Assembly: GCA_021154885.1 (NCBI GenBank) | Contig: JAJKHS010000004.1 | Span: 62,001-126,000 of the forward strand | Source: Thermoanaerobaculum sp. | GTDB lineage: Bacteria > Acidobacteriota > Thermoanaerobaculia > Multivoradales > UBA5704 | DNA: 64,000 bases | Direction: 5' to 3' | In this document: in pieces, positions 1 to 7,640 of the stretch | Position numbering within the stretch: position 1 is the stretch's first letter | Layout: every line of letters starts with the position of its first letter | Made by a program: the position numbers and the translations under genes | The notes under the pieces: model-generated | The model's database searches: none | Seen by the model: the letters and a program-made list of their open reading frames with translations, nothing else | What the model was told of the DNA's origin: nothing

Positions 1-762
1 GAAGGTCACCGGCTTGCCGCTCGCGAGCTCGGCGGCCAGCAGCTCGGCGTCGGGAACCGAGAGGGCCGCGGCCGGGATCTTCGCCACACCGTCCTGGTAA
101 CGCATGGCGCCGGTGTGGGGCGTGCGGTTGTGGTCCGTGCCGACGGAGCGGATGAGCACGGCCACGGCGCCCAGCTTCGCCGCCCGGGAAGCTCCAGCAC
201 CACGTGCGGGCACGGCCTTGCCATAGCCTGAGGCGTCGCGAGTGCGTTCCATGTGGACGTCGTAGAAGACGATCTTGCCCTTGACCTGGGCCGGGCCCAG
301 CTTGTCCACGGCTTCCAGCGACGGGACGGCGATCACCGGCGCTTCAATCCCCGCTTCCGGGGTGCCGACGCTGCCGCCCAGGGCCGCGAGGTGAACCGGC
401 TGCGGATAGGGCGCCACGATCTCCCCCGACTCCTCCCCCCTGACCCAATGCGGCACGGTGGCCTTCTCGGCGTGGACGTTGCTGAAGCCCAGGTCCTTGA
501 GGGTGCGCAGCCCCCAGACCACGGCCGCGTCATAGGCCTTGGAGCCGGCGGGCCGCGGCCCCACTTCGACGGTGAGGGAGCGGACGATGTCGAACGCTTT
601 CGTTCCCTGGAGCGCCTGGCTGCGCAGGGTGGCGGCGGTGGTCCTGACGGCCGTGGGGATGGTCGACGGTCCCTGGGCCACCACCGGCGAGCCCAGGGTC
701 AGGACGGACAGGAGCGAAGCGGCAAGAAGACAACGGGGATAAACGGGACCGCTCACGTACAT
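1..762 (-). CDS. M28-family metallopeptidase with PA domain, C-terminus cut off by the window edge
   Basis: The frame is open from an ATG at 762 to base 1 (254 codons, no stop), so the catalytic zinc domain lies outside the window. A hydrophobic stretch (about residues 10-32, ending VVAQG) looks like a signal peptide. It is followed by a typical M28 segment (IVRSLTVEVGPRPAGS, about residues 55-70). A protease-associated insert follows, including GKIVFYDVHMERT and GAVAVLIRSVGTDHNRT. The closest known relatives are carboxypeptidase Q-like exported exopeptidases. The zinc ligands cannot be seen, so activity is inferred only from the family. Confidence 0.85.
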   Translation of the reverse strand, partial: MYVSGPVYPRCLLAASLLSVLTLGSPVVAQGPSTIPTAVRTTAATLRSQALQGTKAFDIVRSLTVEVGPRPAGSKAYDAAVVWGLRTLKDLGFSNVHAEKATVPHWVRGEESGEIVAPYPQPVHLAALGGSVGTPEAGIEAPVIAVPSLEAVDKLGPAQVKGKIVFYDVHMERTRDASGYGKAVPARGAGASRAAKLGAVAVLIRSVGTDHNRTPHTGAMRYQDGVAKIPAAALSVPDAELLAAELASGKPVTF

Positions 763-788
763 AGACGTTGACCTTGTCTTCGAGGCCT

Positions 789-905
789 AGGGTAGGGGCG
801 GGTCTGGTCGGCAGGTTGGGGGCTCGACCCGCCCTGGGGAGGACGCTCTCGCCGCTGCAAGGCGGGTCGCGCCCCCTCCCGACCGTCCAGACCCGCCCCT
901 ACCCT
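789..905. repeat. 117-bp palindromic intergenic element (perfect 19-bp terminal inverted repeat)
   Basis: Bases 789-807 (agggtaggggcgggtctgg) are the exact reverse complement of 887-905. The interior can also pair: gacccgcc near 822 with ggcgggtc near 861. The whole element could fold into one long GC-rich hairpin. It lies downstream of the desaturase gene and upstream of the peptidase gene, so it may also terminate transcription. Its dispersed, REP-like nature is inferred; I see no second copy of the same arm here. Confidence 0.7.
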
Positions 906-981
906 AAGCAAAGTTAGCTCGTATGCCCTCCGGCCTTCTCCAAGACCGACCCGAATTCACCATGAACCCTCGAGACACGCC

Positions 982-2124
982 TCACGCGGTCGCGGCCATG
1001 GGCAGCCGGTTCATCTGCCGCAGGGTCTGCTTCCACTCCCGGAGGGCCTCCTCCAGGGCATGGTAGGTCAGGCCGATGCGGGTCTCGAGCGGCAGATGCT
1101 CCTGGCCGGCCGGGACCGGCCGGGCCTTCCCCCGCCGCTGCAGCGAGAGGAGCTCATGGAGCGTCGTCTGCAGCCGGGTGTAGGCCTCGTGGAGCTGGGC
1201 CTCGTGATGCTCGCGGAAGTCGTGCACCACCTCCTGCAGCCGCTCCTTGGCGCGCTCGAACTGCACCTCGATCTTGGCCTTGAGCACCGCGGCGTCGGGA
1301 GCGCGCCGGAGGTCCCGGGCGAGCCCCACGCGAGAGAGGGTCCAGATCAGCCACTTGGCGGGGTCGAACTGCCAGACCTTGACGCCGTTGCGGTAGTCGA
1401 AGGGGAAGCTGTGGTGATAGTTGTGGTAGCCCTCGCCGAAGGCCAGGACGGCCATGATCGGGCTGTCCCGGGCGCTGTGCTCGGTGCTGTAGGGCTGCCG
1501 GCCCACCATGTGGCAAAGGCTGTTGATGAAGAACGTGCCGTGGTGGCTCACCACCACCCGCAGCAGGGAGCCGATGATCAGGCAACCGAGGACGTGGCCG
1601 GTGAGCAGGCCGACGATCAGCGGGATGCCGAAGGCGACGCCGATGCCGATCAACGCGTAGTACTTGTCCTGCCAGACGACGAGGGGATCTTCCGTCAGGT
1701 CGCGGACGACGCTGGGGTTCGGCGTCTCGTTCTCGAAGAAGATCCAGCCCATGTGCGCCCACCAGAACCCCTTCTGGATGTTATAGGGGTCGCGCTCCTC
1801 GTCGACGTGGGAGTGGTGGACCCGGTGGTCCGCGGCCCAGTTGAGAACCGAGTTCTCCAGGGCGCCGGCGCCGAAGATCAGGAGGAAGAGGCGCACCGGC
1901 CATGCGGCCTGGTAGGTTTTGTGGGAGAAGAGCCGGTGGTAGCCGGCGGTCACCGAGAGGCCGACGAACAGCCAGATGACGAGGAAGGTCACCGCCTCCG
2001 GCCATCCCAGGCCATACTTGATAAGATACCAGGGAGTGCTGACGAGGGCGGCGAGGAAGGTGCCGAGGAGGAAGACGAGGTTGAGCCAGTTGATACCAGG
2101 TCTCGTTGAGGTCGCGTCAGTCAC
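982..2124 (-). CDS. Membrane fatty-acid (acyl-CoA) delta-9-type desaturase
   Basis: Di-iron membrane desaturase that introduces a double bond into acyl chains. The three histidine boxes are visible: HRLFSH, HRVHH and HNYHH. They lie among hydrophobic pairs of helices in the first ~290 residues. A charged, coiled-coil-like C-terminal extension of about 90 residues (AKIEVQFERAKERLQEVV and onward) is not part of the core fold. The start chosen is the GTG at 2124, preceded by ggag (acggagaacat). A much longer upstream frame exists but overlaps the divergent gene at 2306 and lacks family similarity. The product is about 380 residues, normal for the family apart from the tail. Confidence 0.92.
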   Translation of the reverse strand: MTDATSTRPGINWLNLVFLLGTFLAALVSTPWYLIKYGLGWPEAVTFLVIWLFVGLSVTAGYHRLFSHKTYQAAWPVRLFLLIFGAGALENSVLNWAADHRVHHSHVDEERDPYNIQKGFWWAHMGWIFFENETPNPSVVRDLTEDPLVVWQDKYYALIGIGVAFGIPLIVGLLTGHVLGCLIIGSLLRVVVSHHGTFFINSLCHMVGRQPYSTEHSARDSPIMAVLAFGEGYHNYHHSFPFDYRNGVKVWQFDPAKWLIWTLSRVGLARDLRRAPDAAVLKAKIEVQFERAKERLQEVVHDFREHHEAQLHEAYTRLQTTLHELLSLQRRGKARPVPAGQEHLPLETRIGLTYHALEEALREWKQTLRQMNRLPMAATA

Positions 2125-2305
2125 ATGTTCTCCGTGTGCAGTCCGTCCGCAGTCCGGGCCCGCGAGCCCTGTTATCCTGACCGTCCCGCCAGCGGCGGCG
2201 GGTCCTGGCGCTCGGGAAGGAGCACTTGAGGATACCAGTGAAATGGCGATTTGTCGCCCCACCGGTGGAACCGGCACTCTACCCAACATTTCGAGGAGAC
2301 CCAAA

Positions 2306-2686
2306 ATGCCCAGAACGAAGCTCTTCCTCCTGTCCCTGACCCTCTGCGTTGCCGCGCTGCTGGTGGCCGGCCTGGCCGTGGCCGCGGAGACCTCCCCGGC
2401 CCCGGGGCTCAAGAAGGTCGAGGCCAAGAAGGTCTGCATGGTCAACAATCAGGCCTCGGACAAGGACATGATCCCCGTCCAGGTGGGCGACAAGACCTAC
2501 TACGGCTGCTGTGCGATGTGCAAGGAGCGCCTCACCAAGGACCCGGCCTCGCGCTCCGCCGTCGATCCGGTGACCGGCAAATCGGTGGACAAGGCCACGG
2601 CAATCATCGCCGCCCAGCCCGACGGCAAAGTGCTCTACTTCGAGAGCGAGAAGACGCTCACCCAGTACCGGCAGAAGAAGAAGTAG
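2306..2686 (+). CDS. Exported small Cys-metal-binding protein (TRASH/YHS-like)
   Basis: A 126-residue product with a clear signal peptide (about residues 1-27, ending LAVAAE) and a gaggag ribosome site 9 nt before the ATG. The mature part holds KKVCMVNN, then YYGCCAMCKERL about 25 residues later. This Cys/Cys-Cys-x-x-Cys layout is that of TRASH/YHS-type metal-binding modules found in copper and heavy-metal trafficking and in NosL-like proteins. It is convergent with the thioredoxin gene, with only 4 bases between stops. Which metal it binds cannot be told from the sequence. Confidence 0.7.
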   Translation: MPRTKLFLLSLTLCVAALLVAGLAVAAETSPAPGLKKVEAKKVCMVNNQASDKDMIPVQVGDKTYYGCCAMCKERLTKDPASRSAVDPVTGKSVDKATAIIAAQPDGKVLYFESEKTLTQYRQKKK

Positions 2687-2690
2687 CGCC

Positions 2691-3143
2691 TCAGGCCGCC
2701 ACGCCGAGGGCTTGGCGGACGAACCCCTCGATGGCCGCGGCCGGGCGGGCGCCCATCTCCCGGGCCACCTCCCGGCCGCCCTGGAAGAGGGCCATGGTGG
2801 GGATGGACTGGATGCGGTGCGCCTGGCCCACGGCCGGGTCGACGTCGGTGTTGACCTTGACCACCAGGATGCGGCCGGCGTTGCGCTCCGCCACCTTGGC
2901 GATCTCCGGCGCCACCATGCGGCAGGGGCCGCACCAGGGGGCCCAGAAGTCCACGAGCACGGGCAGGCTCGACTCGCGCAGCACGCCAGCGAGCTCGCTG
3001 CCCTGGTCCACGGCCACGGGCTCGGACGGGGGCGGCAACGGCGTGCCGCAGGAGCCGCACTTGGCGGTCGCCTCCAGGCGGGAGAAGCGAAGCCGGTTCT
3101 TCTTCCCGCACGAGGGGCAGGTGCGAATGATTCCTTCACTCAT
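2691..3143 (-). CDS. trxC: Thioredoxin with N-terminal zinc ribbon (Trx2/TrxC type)
   Basis: A 150-residue protein. Residues 1-40 carry two Cys pairs (CPSCGKKNRLRF and CGSCG) forming a zinc ribbon. Residues 45-150 are a thioredoxin fold with active site WAPWCGPCRMV and the cis-Pro loop SIPTMALF. The ATG at 3143 was chosen because the zinc ribbon begins directly after it; an upstream in-frame extension is unlike the family. It is the last gene of the mau-like cluster, 114 nt after the Cys-rich Tat protein. It has no signal peptide, so it is probably a cytoplasmic reductant. Confidence 0.93.
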   Translation of the reverse strand: MSEGIIRTCPSCGKKNRLRFSRLEATAKCGSCGTPLPPPSEPVAVDQGSELAGVLRESSLPVLVDFWAPWCGPCRMVAPEIAKVAERNAGRILVVKVNTDVDPAVGQAHRIQSIPTMALFQGGREVAREMGARPAAAIEGFVRQALGVAA

Positions 3144-3257
3144 CGGGAAATTCCCTCCTTCCAACTCAACGGCAACAACAGGGGGAGAGCAGAGGGGATT
3201 CCGGGTCGGCGCCACCCCGCGGCACGCCCGCCCCGGGGTGGCACCGGCCCGGCGGGC

Positions 3258-3626
3258 TCAGCAGAGGGCCTGCGTGCGTATCGCCTGCGAGCAGACGACG
3301 CCGGTGCAGGACCCGTTGCAGGCCGCCGAGGAGCTGTAGCACTCCTTGCAGTTGTAGTAGCGGTCGTGGTCGCCCGCGAAGCAACACCCCCAGGTCCAGC
3401 AGCAGGCGCCGGAGCAGCCCGTCGAGCTCTTGCAGAGGGTGCAGCAGGCGATCGACACCAGCGCTTCCGCCTTCTGGGGCAGTCCCACGAGGGCCGCCGC
3501 CAGTCCCATGGCGCCCAGGGTCAGCTTGCGGATGAAGCTGCGCCGCCCGAGCCTCTCGGCGACGGAGAGCACCGTCGTCTCCTCCGGCGCTTCTTTTTCG
3601 TCAAACTCGTCGTGTTCGCTCATCAA
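3258..3626 (-). CDS. Tat-exported miniprotein with 14 cysteines, MauA-like position
   Basis: A 122-residue product. Residues 1-25 are acidic; then comes a twin-arginine leader (LGRRSFIRKLTLGAMGLAAA) like that of methylamine dehydrogenase light chain. After it come about 65 residues containing 14 Cys, including paired CC motifs and a CCWTWGCC core. MauA has 12 structural Cys and two Trp about 50 residues apart that form the TTQ cofactor. Here the two Trp are only two residues apart and the domain is shorter, so a canonical TTQ subunit is unlikely. It sits between a MauD-like gene (9 nt upstream) and a thioredoxin gene. Export in a folded, disulfide-rich state is inferred; its activity is unknown. 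Confidence 0.75.
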   Translation of the reverse strand: MMSEHDEFDEKEAPEETTVLSVAERLGRRSFIRKLTLGAMGLAAALVGLPQKAEALVSIACCTLCKSSTGCSGACCWTWGCCFAGDHDRYYNCKECYSSSAACNGSCTGVVCSQAIRTQALC

Positions 3627-3635
3627 ACCTCCTTT

Positions 3636-4166
3636 CTAGTCAATCGGACGTTCAGGCCGTCCGTACATTGAGACGCGCGCCTCCTCGTCGAGCATCACGG
3701 CGCCCGGCGTGGAGGAGACCATGAACCGGTGGCGGATCTCTCCTCTCTCGTCGAGGAGGACGGGGACGTCGGGCCCGGCCTGCCCCGCCAGGGCCGAGCA
3801 CGCCTCCGCGTCGCCGTCGCAGAGGACGTAGAGGCGGCCCTCGCTCTTGCTCTTGAGACCCAGGAAGGTGTCGAGCAGCCACTCGGGCAGCCCCTGCCCG
3901 GGAGGCTCCGGGGTGAGGAACAGCAAGGCCGCCGGCGCGCCGCGCAGGTCGTCGGTGCGCACCACGCCGCCGCGGGTGAGGTCGCGGGCCGCGAGCTCCA
4001 CCCGGGTGCCGCCGGCCAGGCGCTCCTCCTTGATCTCGGCCGGAGTGCTCTCGTCGATCTCGCGCTTGAGGCGGACCGTCCGCCGCAGCACCTCGAGGAG
4101 CACTGTGGTCTGGACCGCCACCAGGACCCAGAGCATCGCGTAGCTGCCATAGAAGATCGGTTGCAT
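3636..4166 (-). CDS. MauD-like membrane-anchored thioredoxin-fold protein lacking the CXXC motif
   Basis: A 176-residue product with an N-terminal membrane anchor (about residues 8-26) followed by a thioredoxin-like domain. Its layout matches the second MauD-like gene of the cluster: anchor, polar linker, LFL strand, then VLLDERGEI and SSTPGAVMLDEEARV. Where the paralogue has SPGCRLCW, this one reads TPEPPGQG, so both redox cysteines are missing. It may be a chaperone or holdase partner rather than an oxidoreductase. The start at 4166 lies 7 nt after the preceding stop, consistent with tight translational coupling. Confidence 0.75.
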   Translation of the reverse strand: MQPIFYGSYAMLWVLVAVQTTVLLEVLRRTVRLKREIDESTPAEIKEERLAGGTRVELAARDLTRGGVVRTDDLRGAPAALLFLTPEPPGQGLPEWLLDTFLGLKSKSEGRLYVLCDGDAEACSALAGQAGPDVPVLLDERGEIRHRFMVSSTPGAVMLDEEARVSMYGRPERPID

Positions 4167-4173
4167 GGCGTCG

Positions 4174-4788
4174 TCATCCTCTCCCTGCCGTCAGCCAGAC
4201 GGCGAGGACCGTGGCCGTCGCGACGAGGCCGAGCCCCTGGAAGCGGGCGTAGACCGAGGTGCGGCCCTCCCAGATCCGCATCAGATCGCCGGCCTCGTTG
4301 GGGTCCCGATAGGCCAGAGGGGCCACCCAGACCGGAAGCGTCTTGCCCAGCCAGTGGCCGCCCACCAGCAGGGCGCCATAGGCGGGGTCGCCGAGCCCGA
4401 AGGCGAGCAGGACGAGCAGCCAGAAGCCGCCATAGTTGACGCGGGTGAAGAAGCCGAGGCTCAGGTGCAGGCCCCAGAGGGTCGCGGCCCCCAGGGGGCC
4501 GAACTGGTGCATCCAGATTTTTTCCGTCTGCAGGGGCCTCTCCGGGAGGCGGAAACGCACCAGTCCCCACTCCCGCGCCGCGAGCACCAGGGCGAGCACG
4601 ACCCCGGTCAGCAGCACTCCGTCGTGGGCCGGAGCCACGCCTGCGAGTCGACCGAGCCAGCCGAGCGCCGCGCCGACTCCGGCGCCTACCCCAAGGCCGC
4701 TCAGCGTGTAAAGCAGGACCGCCGAGAACCAGGTTTTCCAGTCGCGTGCCACCTTCCCGAGGGGCGTCAGCGCTCCGACGAGCGACAC
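4174..4788 (-). CDS. Polytopic membrane protein of the mau-like cluster (function unknown)
   Basis: A 204-residue product with about five to six hydrophobic helices (residues ~18-45, 57-72, 98-125, 127-152, 183-200). Conserved-looking small-residue and aromatic stretches include QFGPLGAATLWGLHLSLGFF and GGHWLGKTLP. The position is where mauF occurs in classical mau loci, but I cannot recognise a CcdA/MauF signature. The GTG start at 4788 is 3 nt after the stop of the 56-residue peptide gene. A membrane partner for electron or substrate transfer to the exported Cys-rich protein is a guess from context. Confidence 0.65.
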   Translation of the reverse strand: MSLVGALTPLGKVARDWKTWFSAVLLYTLSGLGVGAGVGAALGWLGRLAGVAPAHDGVLLTGVVLALVLAAREWGLVRFRLPERPLQTEKIWMHQFGPLGAATLWGLHLSLGFFTRVNYGGFWLLVLLAFGLGDPAYGALLVGGHWLGKTLPVWVAPLAYRDPNEAGDLMRIWEGRTSVYARFQGLGLVATATVLAVWLTAGRG

Positions 4789-4791
4789 CCC

Positions 4792-4962
4792 TCAGACGCT
4801 GCTCAGGTGGCACCACCCCATGAGGCCGGCCAGCGGCAGCAGAGCGAGGGGGACGTCGATCCATGCCGCGGCGAGCGCTGCCGCGAGGCCGGTGCCGGCC
4901 ACCACCCAGGTCGCCAGCTCGAAGCCATCGGGGCGGGAAAGGCTCTCGGCGATCGTCTTCAT
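4792..4962 (-). CDS. 56-residue small membrane protein of the mau-like cluster
   Basis: A short gene beginning at an ATG at 4962 with a strong aaggaggag ribosome site 7 nt upstream. The peptide starts MKTIAESLSRPDGFELATWV and then continues as two hydrophobic segments (about 17-35 and 37-52), ending MGWCHLSSV. It lies 25 nt after mauD and 3 nt before the next gene on the same strand, so it is almost certainly part of the operon. No family is recognised. Confidence 0.7.
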   Translation of the reverse strand: MKTIAESLSRPDGFELATWVVAGTGLAAALAAAWIDVPLALLPLAGLMGWCHLSSV

Positions 4963-4987
4963 CGAGATCTCCTCCTTGGATTCGGTC

Positions 4988-5569
4988 TCAGGCGCGGGCG
5001 GGCGCCCGCTCCTCCTCAGGGATCACGGACTCCCGGGCCTGCCGGATCAGCTCCGCGAGCTCGCCGGCGTGTCGCGGGCTGCCAGAGGCGCGGACCCGGC
5101 CCTCCGGGTCCAGGACGAAGGCCACCGGCGTGCTGCGGACGCCGTAGCGCGCGCTCATCGCGCCGGACGGGTCGAGAAGGACCGGAACGTCGCCGGCCAG
5201 GGTCTCGACGAACGCGGCGCACTCGCCGGCGCTGCCGTGGCAGACGGCGATGCGGGAGAGGGATGGCTCCGCCGGCAGCTTGCGGGTGCCGTCGGCCAGC
5301 CGCCAGCAGAGCCTGCAGCCGGGGGACAGGAAGAGCACCACCAGCTCCCGCCCGCTGAGCAGCGAGGTATCGAACGTCGTCCCGGTGCGCAGGTCGGAGC
5401 CGCGGAGGCTGGCAGCCTGGGCCCCCAGCGGCAGCCGTTGCGGCAGACGGCCGTCCTCGGCGAGACGCCGGATCTCCGCCAGCTCGCGCAGCAGCCCGAT
5501 GATGATCAGGGTCTGGAACAGAACCAGGGCCCAGAGGGCGAAGTACGTGGGGAGGAAGCTGAAGCTCAT
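4988..5569 (-). CDS. mauD: MauD-type membrane-anchored thiol-disulfide protein
   Basis: A 193-residue product: N-terminal helix (about residues 8-25), linker, then a TlpA/MauD-like thioredoxin fold with the redox motif SPGCRLCW and the cis-Pro region YGVRSTPVAFVLD. MauD is required for stable, correctly disulfide-bonded MauA in methylotrophs, and acts at the periplasmic face. The start at 5569 was chosen because the membrane helix follows it directly and it lies 11 nt after mauE. Upstream in-frame sequence lies inside mauE and is not used. It pairs with the CXXC-less paralogue three genes downstream. Confidence 0.85.
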   Translation of the reverse strand: MSFSFLPTYFALWALVLFQTLIIIGLLRELAEIRRLAEDGRLPQRLPLGAQAASLRGSDLRTGTTFDTSLLSGRELVVLFLSPGCRLCWRLADGTRKLPAEPSLSRIAVCHGSAGECAAFVETLAGDVPVLLDPSGAMSARYGVRSTPVAFVLDPEGRVRASGSPRHAGELAELIRQARESVIPEEERAPARA

Positions 5570-5580
5570 GGCATCGAACC

Positions 5581-6177
5581 TCAGGAGACCGGCCGTGGTG
5601 CCGGCGCCTCCGAGCAGGTCTTGCAGCGATGGCGATGGAAGAGCTGGACCACCTCGTCGGCCCGCAGCAGCCAGAGACCGGCCAGCAGGCTGAAGATCGC
5701 CCAGAGGACCGCCAGGGCCAGGTCGCCGAGGCTGGCCACCCGCTGCGGATACACCAGGCGGTGAGTCAGGGGGGCCGCTCCCCCCAGCAGGAACAGCTCC
5801 GCCCCGAGGAGGAGCACGAGTTGGACGACGGAGCGCGCCGACACGCGCTCGCCGCCCAGGCTGTCGAAACAGTGACAGAGCAGGTCGCGATTGCGCCGCA
5901 GGTTGACGGCCACGGCCGTGGTGAACGCCAGGAGGACGGCGATGCCGAAGGGCACGGCAAGGCCCAGGCCCCAGCCGGTCAGGTGAGCGGCGGCGAGGAA
6001 GGCTTCGACGGGAATCAGAAGAGCGCCGAAGGCGTAGGCCAGAGGGACCGGCAGGACCTCGTATTCGGCCACCCCGCGCAGGAAGGCGGCCGGGTGGCGC
6101 AGCTTGCCGAGAGCGGAGAGAAGGAAGACGAGACCCAGGGCGAGCTGGGCGACGAGCCGGGCGCTCTCCACGCTCAT
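5581..6177 (-). CDS. mauE: MauE/DoxX-family membrane protein
   Basis: A 198-residue polytopic protein with about four to five helices. The first (ARLVAQLALGLVFLLSALGK) and the motif RRNRDLLCHCFDSLGGE are characteristic of the MauE/DoxX family, the latter supplying a CxC pair. In methylamine-dehydrogenase loci MauE works with MauD in maturation of the Cys-rich light chain. The C-terminal tail carries another Cys pair (CKTCSE). The ATG at 6177 overlaps the stop of the upstream gene (ATGA), which fixes the start. Confidence 0.88.
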   Translation of the reverse strand: MSVESARLVAQLALGLVFLLSALGKLRHPAAFLRGVAEYEVLPVPLAYAFGALLIPVEAFLAAAHLTGWGLGLAVPFGIAVLLAFTTAVAVNLRRNRDLLCHCFDSLGGERVSARSVVQLVLLLGAELFLLGGAAPLTHRLVYPQRVASLGDLALAVLWAIFSLLAGLWLLRADEVVQLFHRHRCKTCSEAPAPRPVS

Positions 6178-6665
6178 CGCGTCTCCACCTCTTGAAGCGC
6201 CGCTTCCGCGCCGCCGGCGACAAGCGAGGTGATCAGCGAGCGCAGGTCCACCCCTTCCCAGTTGAGATTGTTGCTGGCCGCCGTCAGCTTCCACTGGGTG
6301 GAGCAGATCTCGGGCCGCTGGAGATCCTTGCGGAAGGTGGCGCGGAAGGCGTGCCGGGCCGCCCGTACGTGGGACTCGATGAACGTCCCGAACTCCAGGA
6401 TGGCGCCTTCGTCAGCCCACAGGGAGAAGGAGTAGCAGGTGCGCGGCCCCTCGACGAGAAAGCCGGCATGCAGCAGGCCCCGGATGCTGCGCGCGTCGCG
6501 CCGGACGCGCCGGAAGACGCGATAGAAGCGGAGGAGGTCCCAGACCGAGCGGACGTGGAAGCGGGTGAGGACACAGGTGACTTGGCTTTCCACCCTCTCG
6601 AAGCCGGCGGCGCTGACCGGAGCGTCAGCCGACCATTTGAAACGAGATCCCACTCCCGGTTCCAC
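6174..6665 (-). CDS. Monooxygenase-like alpha/beta-barrel protein, first gene of the mau-like cluster
   Basis: A 163-residue product from a GTG at 6665 with ggaggt 9 nt upstream. The pattern VTCVLTRFHVRSVWDLLRFY ... LLHAGFLVEGPRTCYSFSLW ... HVRAARHAF resembles the dimeric ferredoxin-like fold of antibiotic-biosynthesis-monooxygenase and spheroidene-monooxygenase-like proteins. These families include cofactor-free oxygenases and heme-binding proteins. Catalytic residues cannot be assigned. It overlaps mauE by four bases and heads the cluster, so it may modify the exported protein or sense its state; that role is inference. Confidence 0.6.
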   Translation of the reverse strand: MEPGVGSRFKWSADAPVSAAGFERVESQVTCVLTRFHVRSVWDLLRFYRVFRRVRRDARSIRGLLHAGFLVEGPRTCYSFSLWADEGAILEFGTFIESHVRAARHAFRATFRKDLQRPEICSTQWKLTAASNNLNWEGVDLRSLITSLVAGGAEAALQEVETR

Positions 6666-6829
6666 GGAGAGAGCACCTCCGAAGAGAGCGATACGCCCCT
6701 GCTACGCAAGCGATGGTACGCTCCAAGCCCGAGGAATTCAAGCTTTTTTCAAGTGCGATTCTTGACGGAGTGAGCGGGCGCCTCCGAGAGCCCACCCATG
6801 ATAGGTTGGTCTTCCTTCCTGGAGGACTC

Positions 6830-7633
6830 ATGAAGAGATACCGCGTGAAGCCGGACAGCAAAGTCGATCTCGGGAAGATCGATCCCGGGTCGACCAAAGG
6901 CTTCAAGGGTGGCAAGGAGGATGCGGAGCAGCTCTTCCATCCTCTCAACCAGCGGCTGCTGGCGATCCAGGAGTCCCTGTGGGCCGAGCACAAGCGCAAG
7001 GTGCTCGTCGTCCTCCAGGGCATGGACACCAGCGGCAAGGACGGCACCATCAGCCACGTCTTCCAGGGCGTCAACCCCCTGGGCGTGCGCGCTCTGGCCT
7101 TCAAGGCTCCCAGCCCCGAGGAGCTGAGCCACGATTTCCTCTGGCGGATTCACGCCAAAGTGCCCGGCGCCGGCGAGATGGTGATCTTCAACCGCAGCCA
7201 CTACGAGGACGTCCTCCCCGTAAGGGTGCTCGAGCTCGCCCCGCCCGAGATCTGGCGCCCCCGCTTCGACCAGATCAACGACTTCGAGCGCCTGCTCGCC
7301 GAGACCGGCACCACCGTCCTCAAGTTCTTCCTCCACATCTCCAAGGACGAGCAGAAGAAGCGTCTTCAGGATCGCCTCGACGACCCCGCCAAGCGGTGGA
7401 AGTTTCGCACGGGTGACCTGAAGGACCGCGCCCACTGGGACGACTACATGGAGGCCTACGAGGACCTCCTTCAACGCACCAGCCAGAAGCACGCGCCCTG
7501 GTACGTCGTGCCCGCCAACAAGAAATGGTTCCGCAACCTGCTGGTGGCCACGGTCCTGGTCGAGACGCTGGAGAGCCTGGGGATCGAGCGTCCCGAGCCC
7601 GAGGAGGACCTGAAGGGGATCGAAATCGAGTAG
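6830..7633 (+). CDS. ppk2: Polyphosphate kinase 2 family: polyphosphate-nucleotide phosphotransferase
   Basis: A 267-residue single-domain PPK2. Walker A is QGMDTSGKDGT (about residues 64-74), the Walker B-like region is IFNRSHYEDVL, and the lid region includes DRLDDPAKRWKF. Enzymes of this class use polyphosphate to phosphorylate AMP/ADP or GDP in the cytoplasm. The ATG at 6830 follows ggagga by 4 nt; the family N-terminus (KRYRVKPDSKVDL) begins there. It is transcribed divergently from the mau-like cluster and convergently with mtnB. Confidence 0.93.
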   Translation: MKRYRVKPDSKVDLGKIDPGSTKGFKGGKEDAEQLFHPLNQRLLAIQESLWAEHKRKVLVVLQGMDTSGKDGTISHVFQGVNPLGVRALAFKAPSPEELSHDFLWRIHAKVPGAGEMVIFNRSHYEDVLPVRVLELAPPEIWRPRFDQINDFERLLAETGTTVLKFFLHISKDEQKKRLQDRLDDPAKRWKFRTGDLKDRAHWDDYMEAYEDLLQRTSQKHAPWYVVPANKKWFRNLLVATVLVETLESLGIERPEPEEDLKGIEIE

Positions 7634-7640
7634 TCGGTCC

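Noticed and set aside
1060-2109. Long plus-strand frame opposite the desaturase
   Set aside because: Its translation is low-complexity Val/Glu/Gly/Asp-rich antisense of a clear desaturase. The same applies to long antisense frames over corC, pgpH, phoH, nnr, P450 and others.
3258-3626. Calling the 14-Cys protein a methylamine dehydrogenase light chain with TTQ
   Set aside because: The two tryptophans are two residues apart rather than about 50, and neither a heavy chain nor MauG is nearby. Only the leader, cysteine richness and neighbours resemble MauA.
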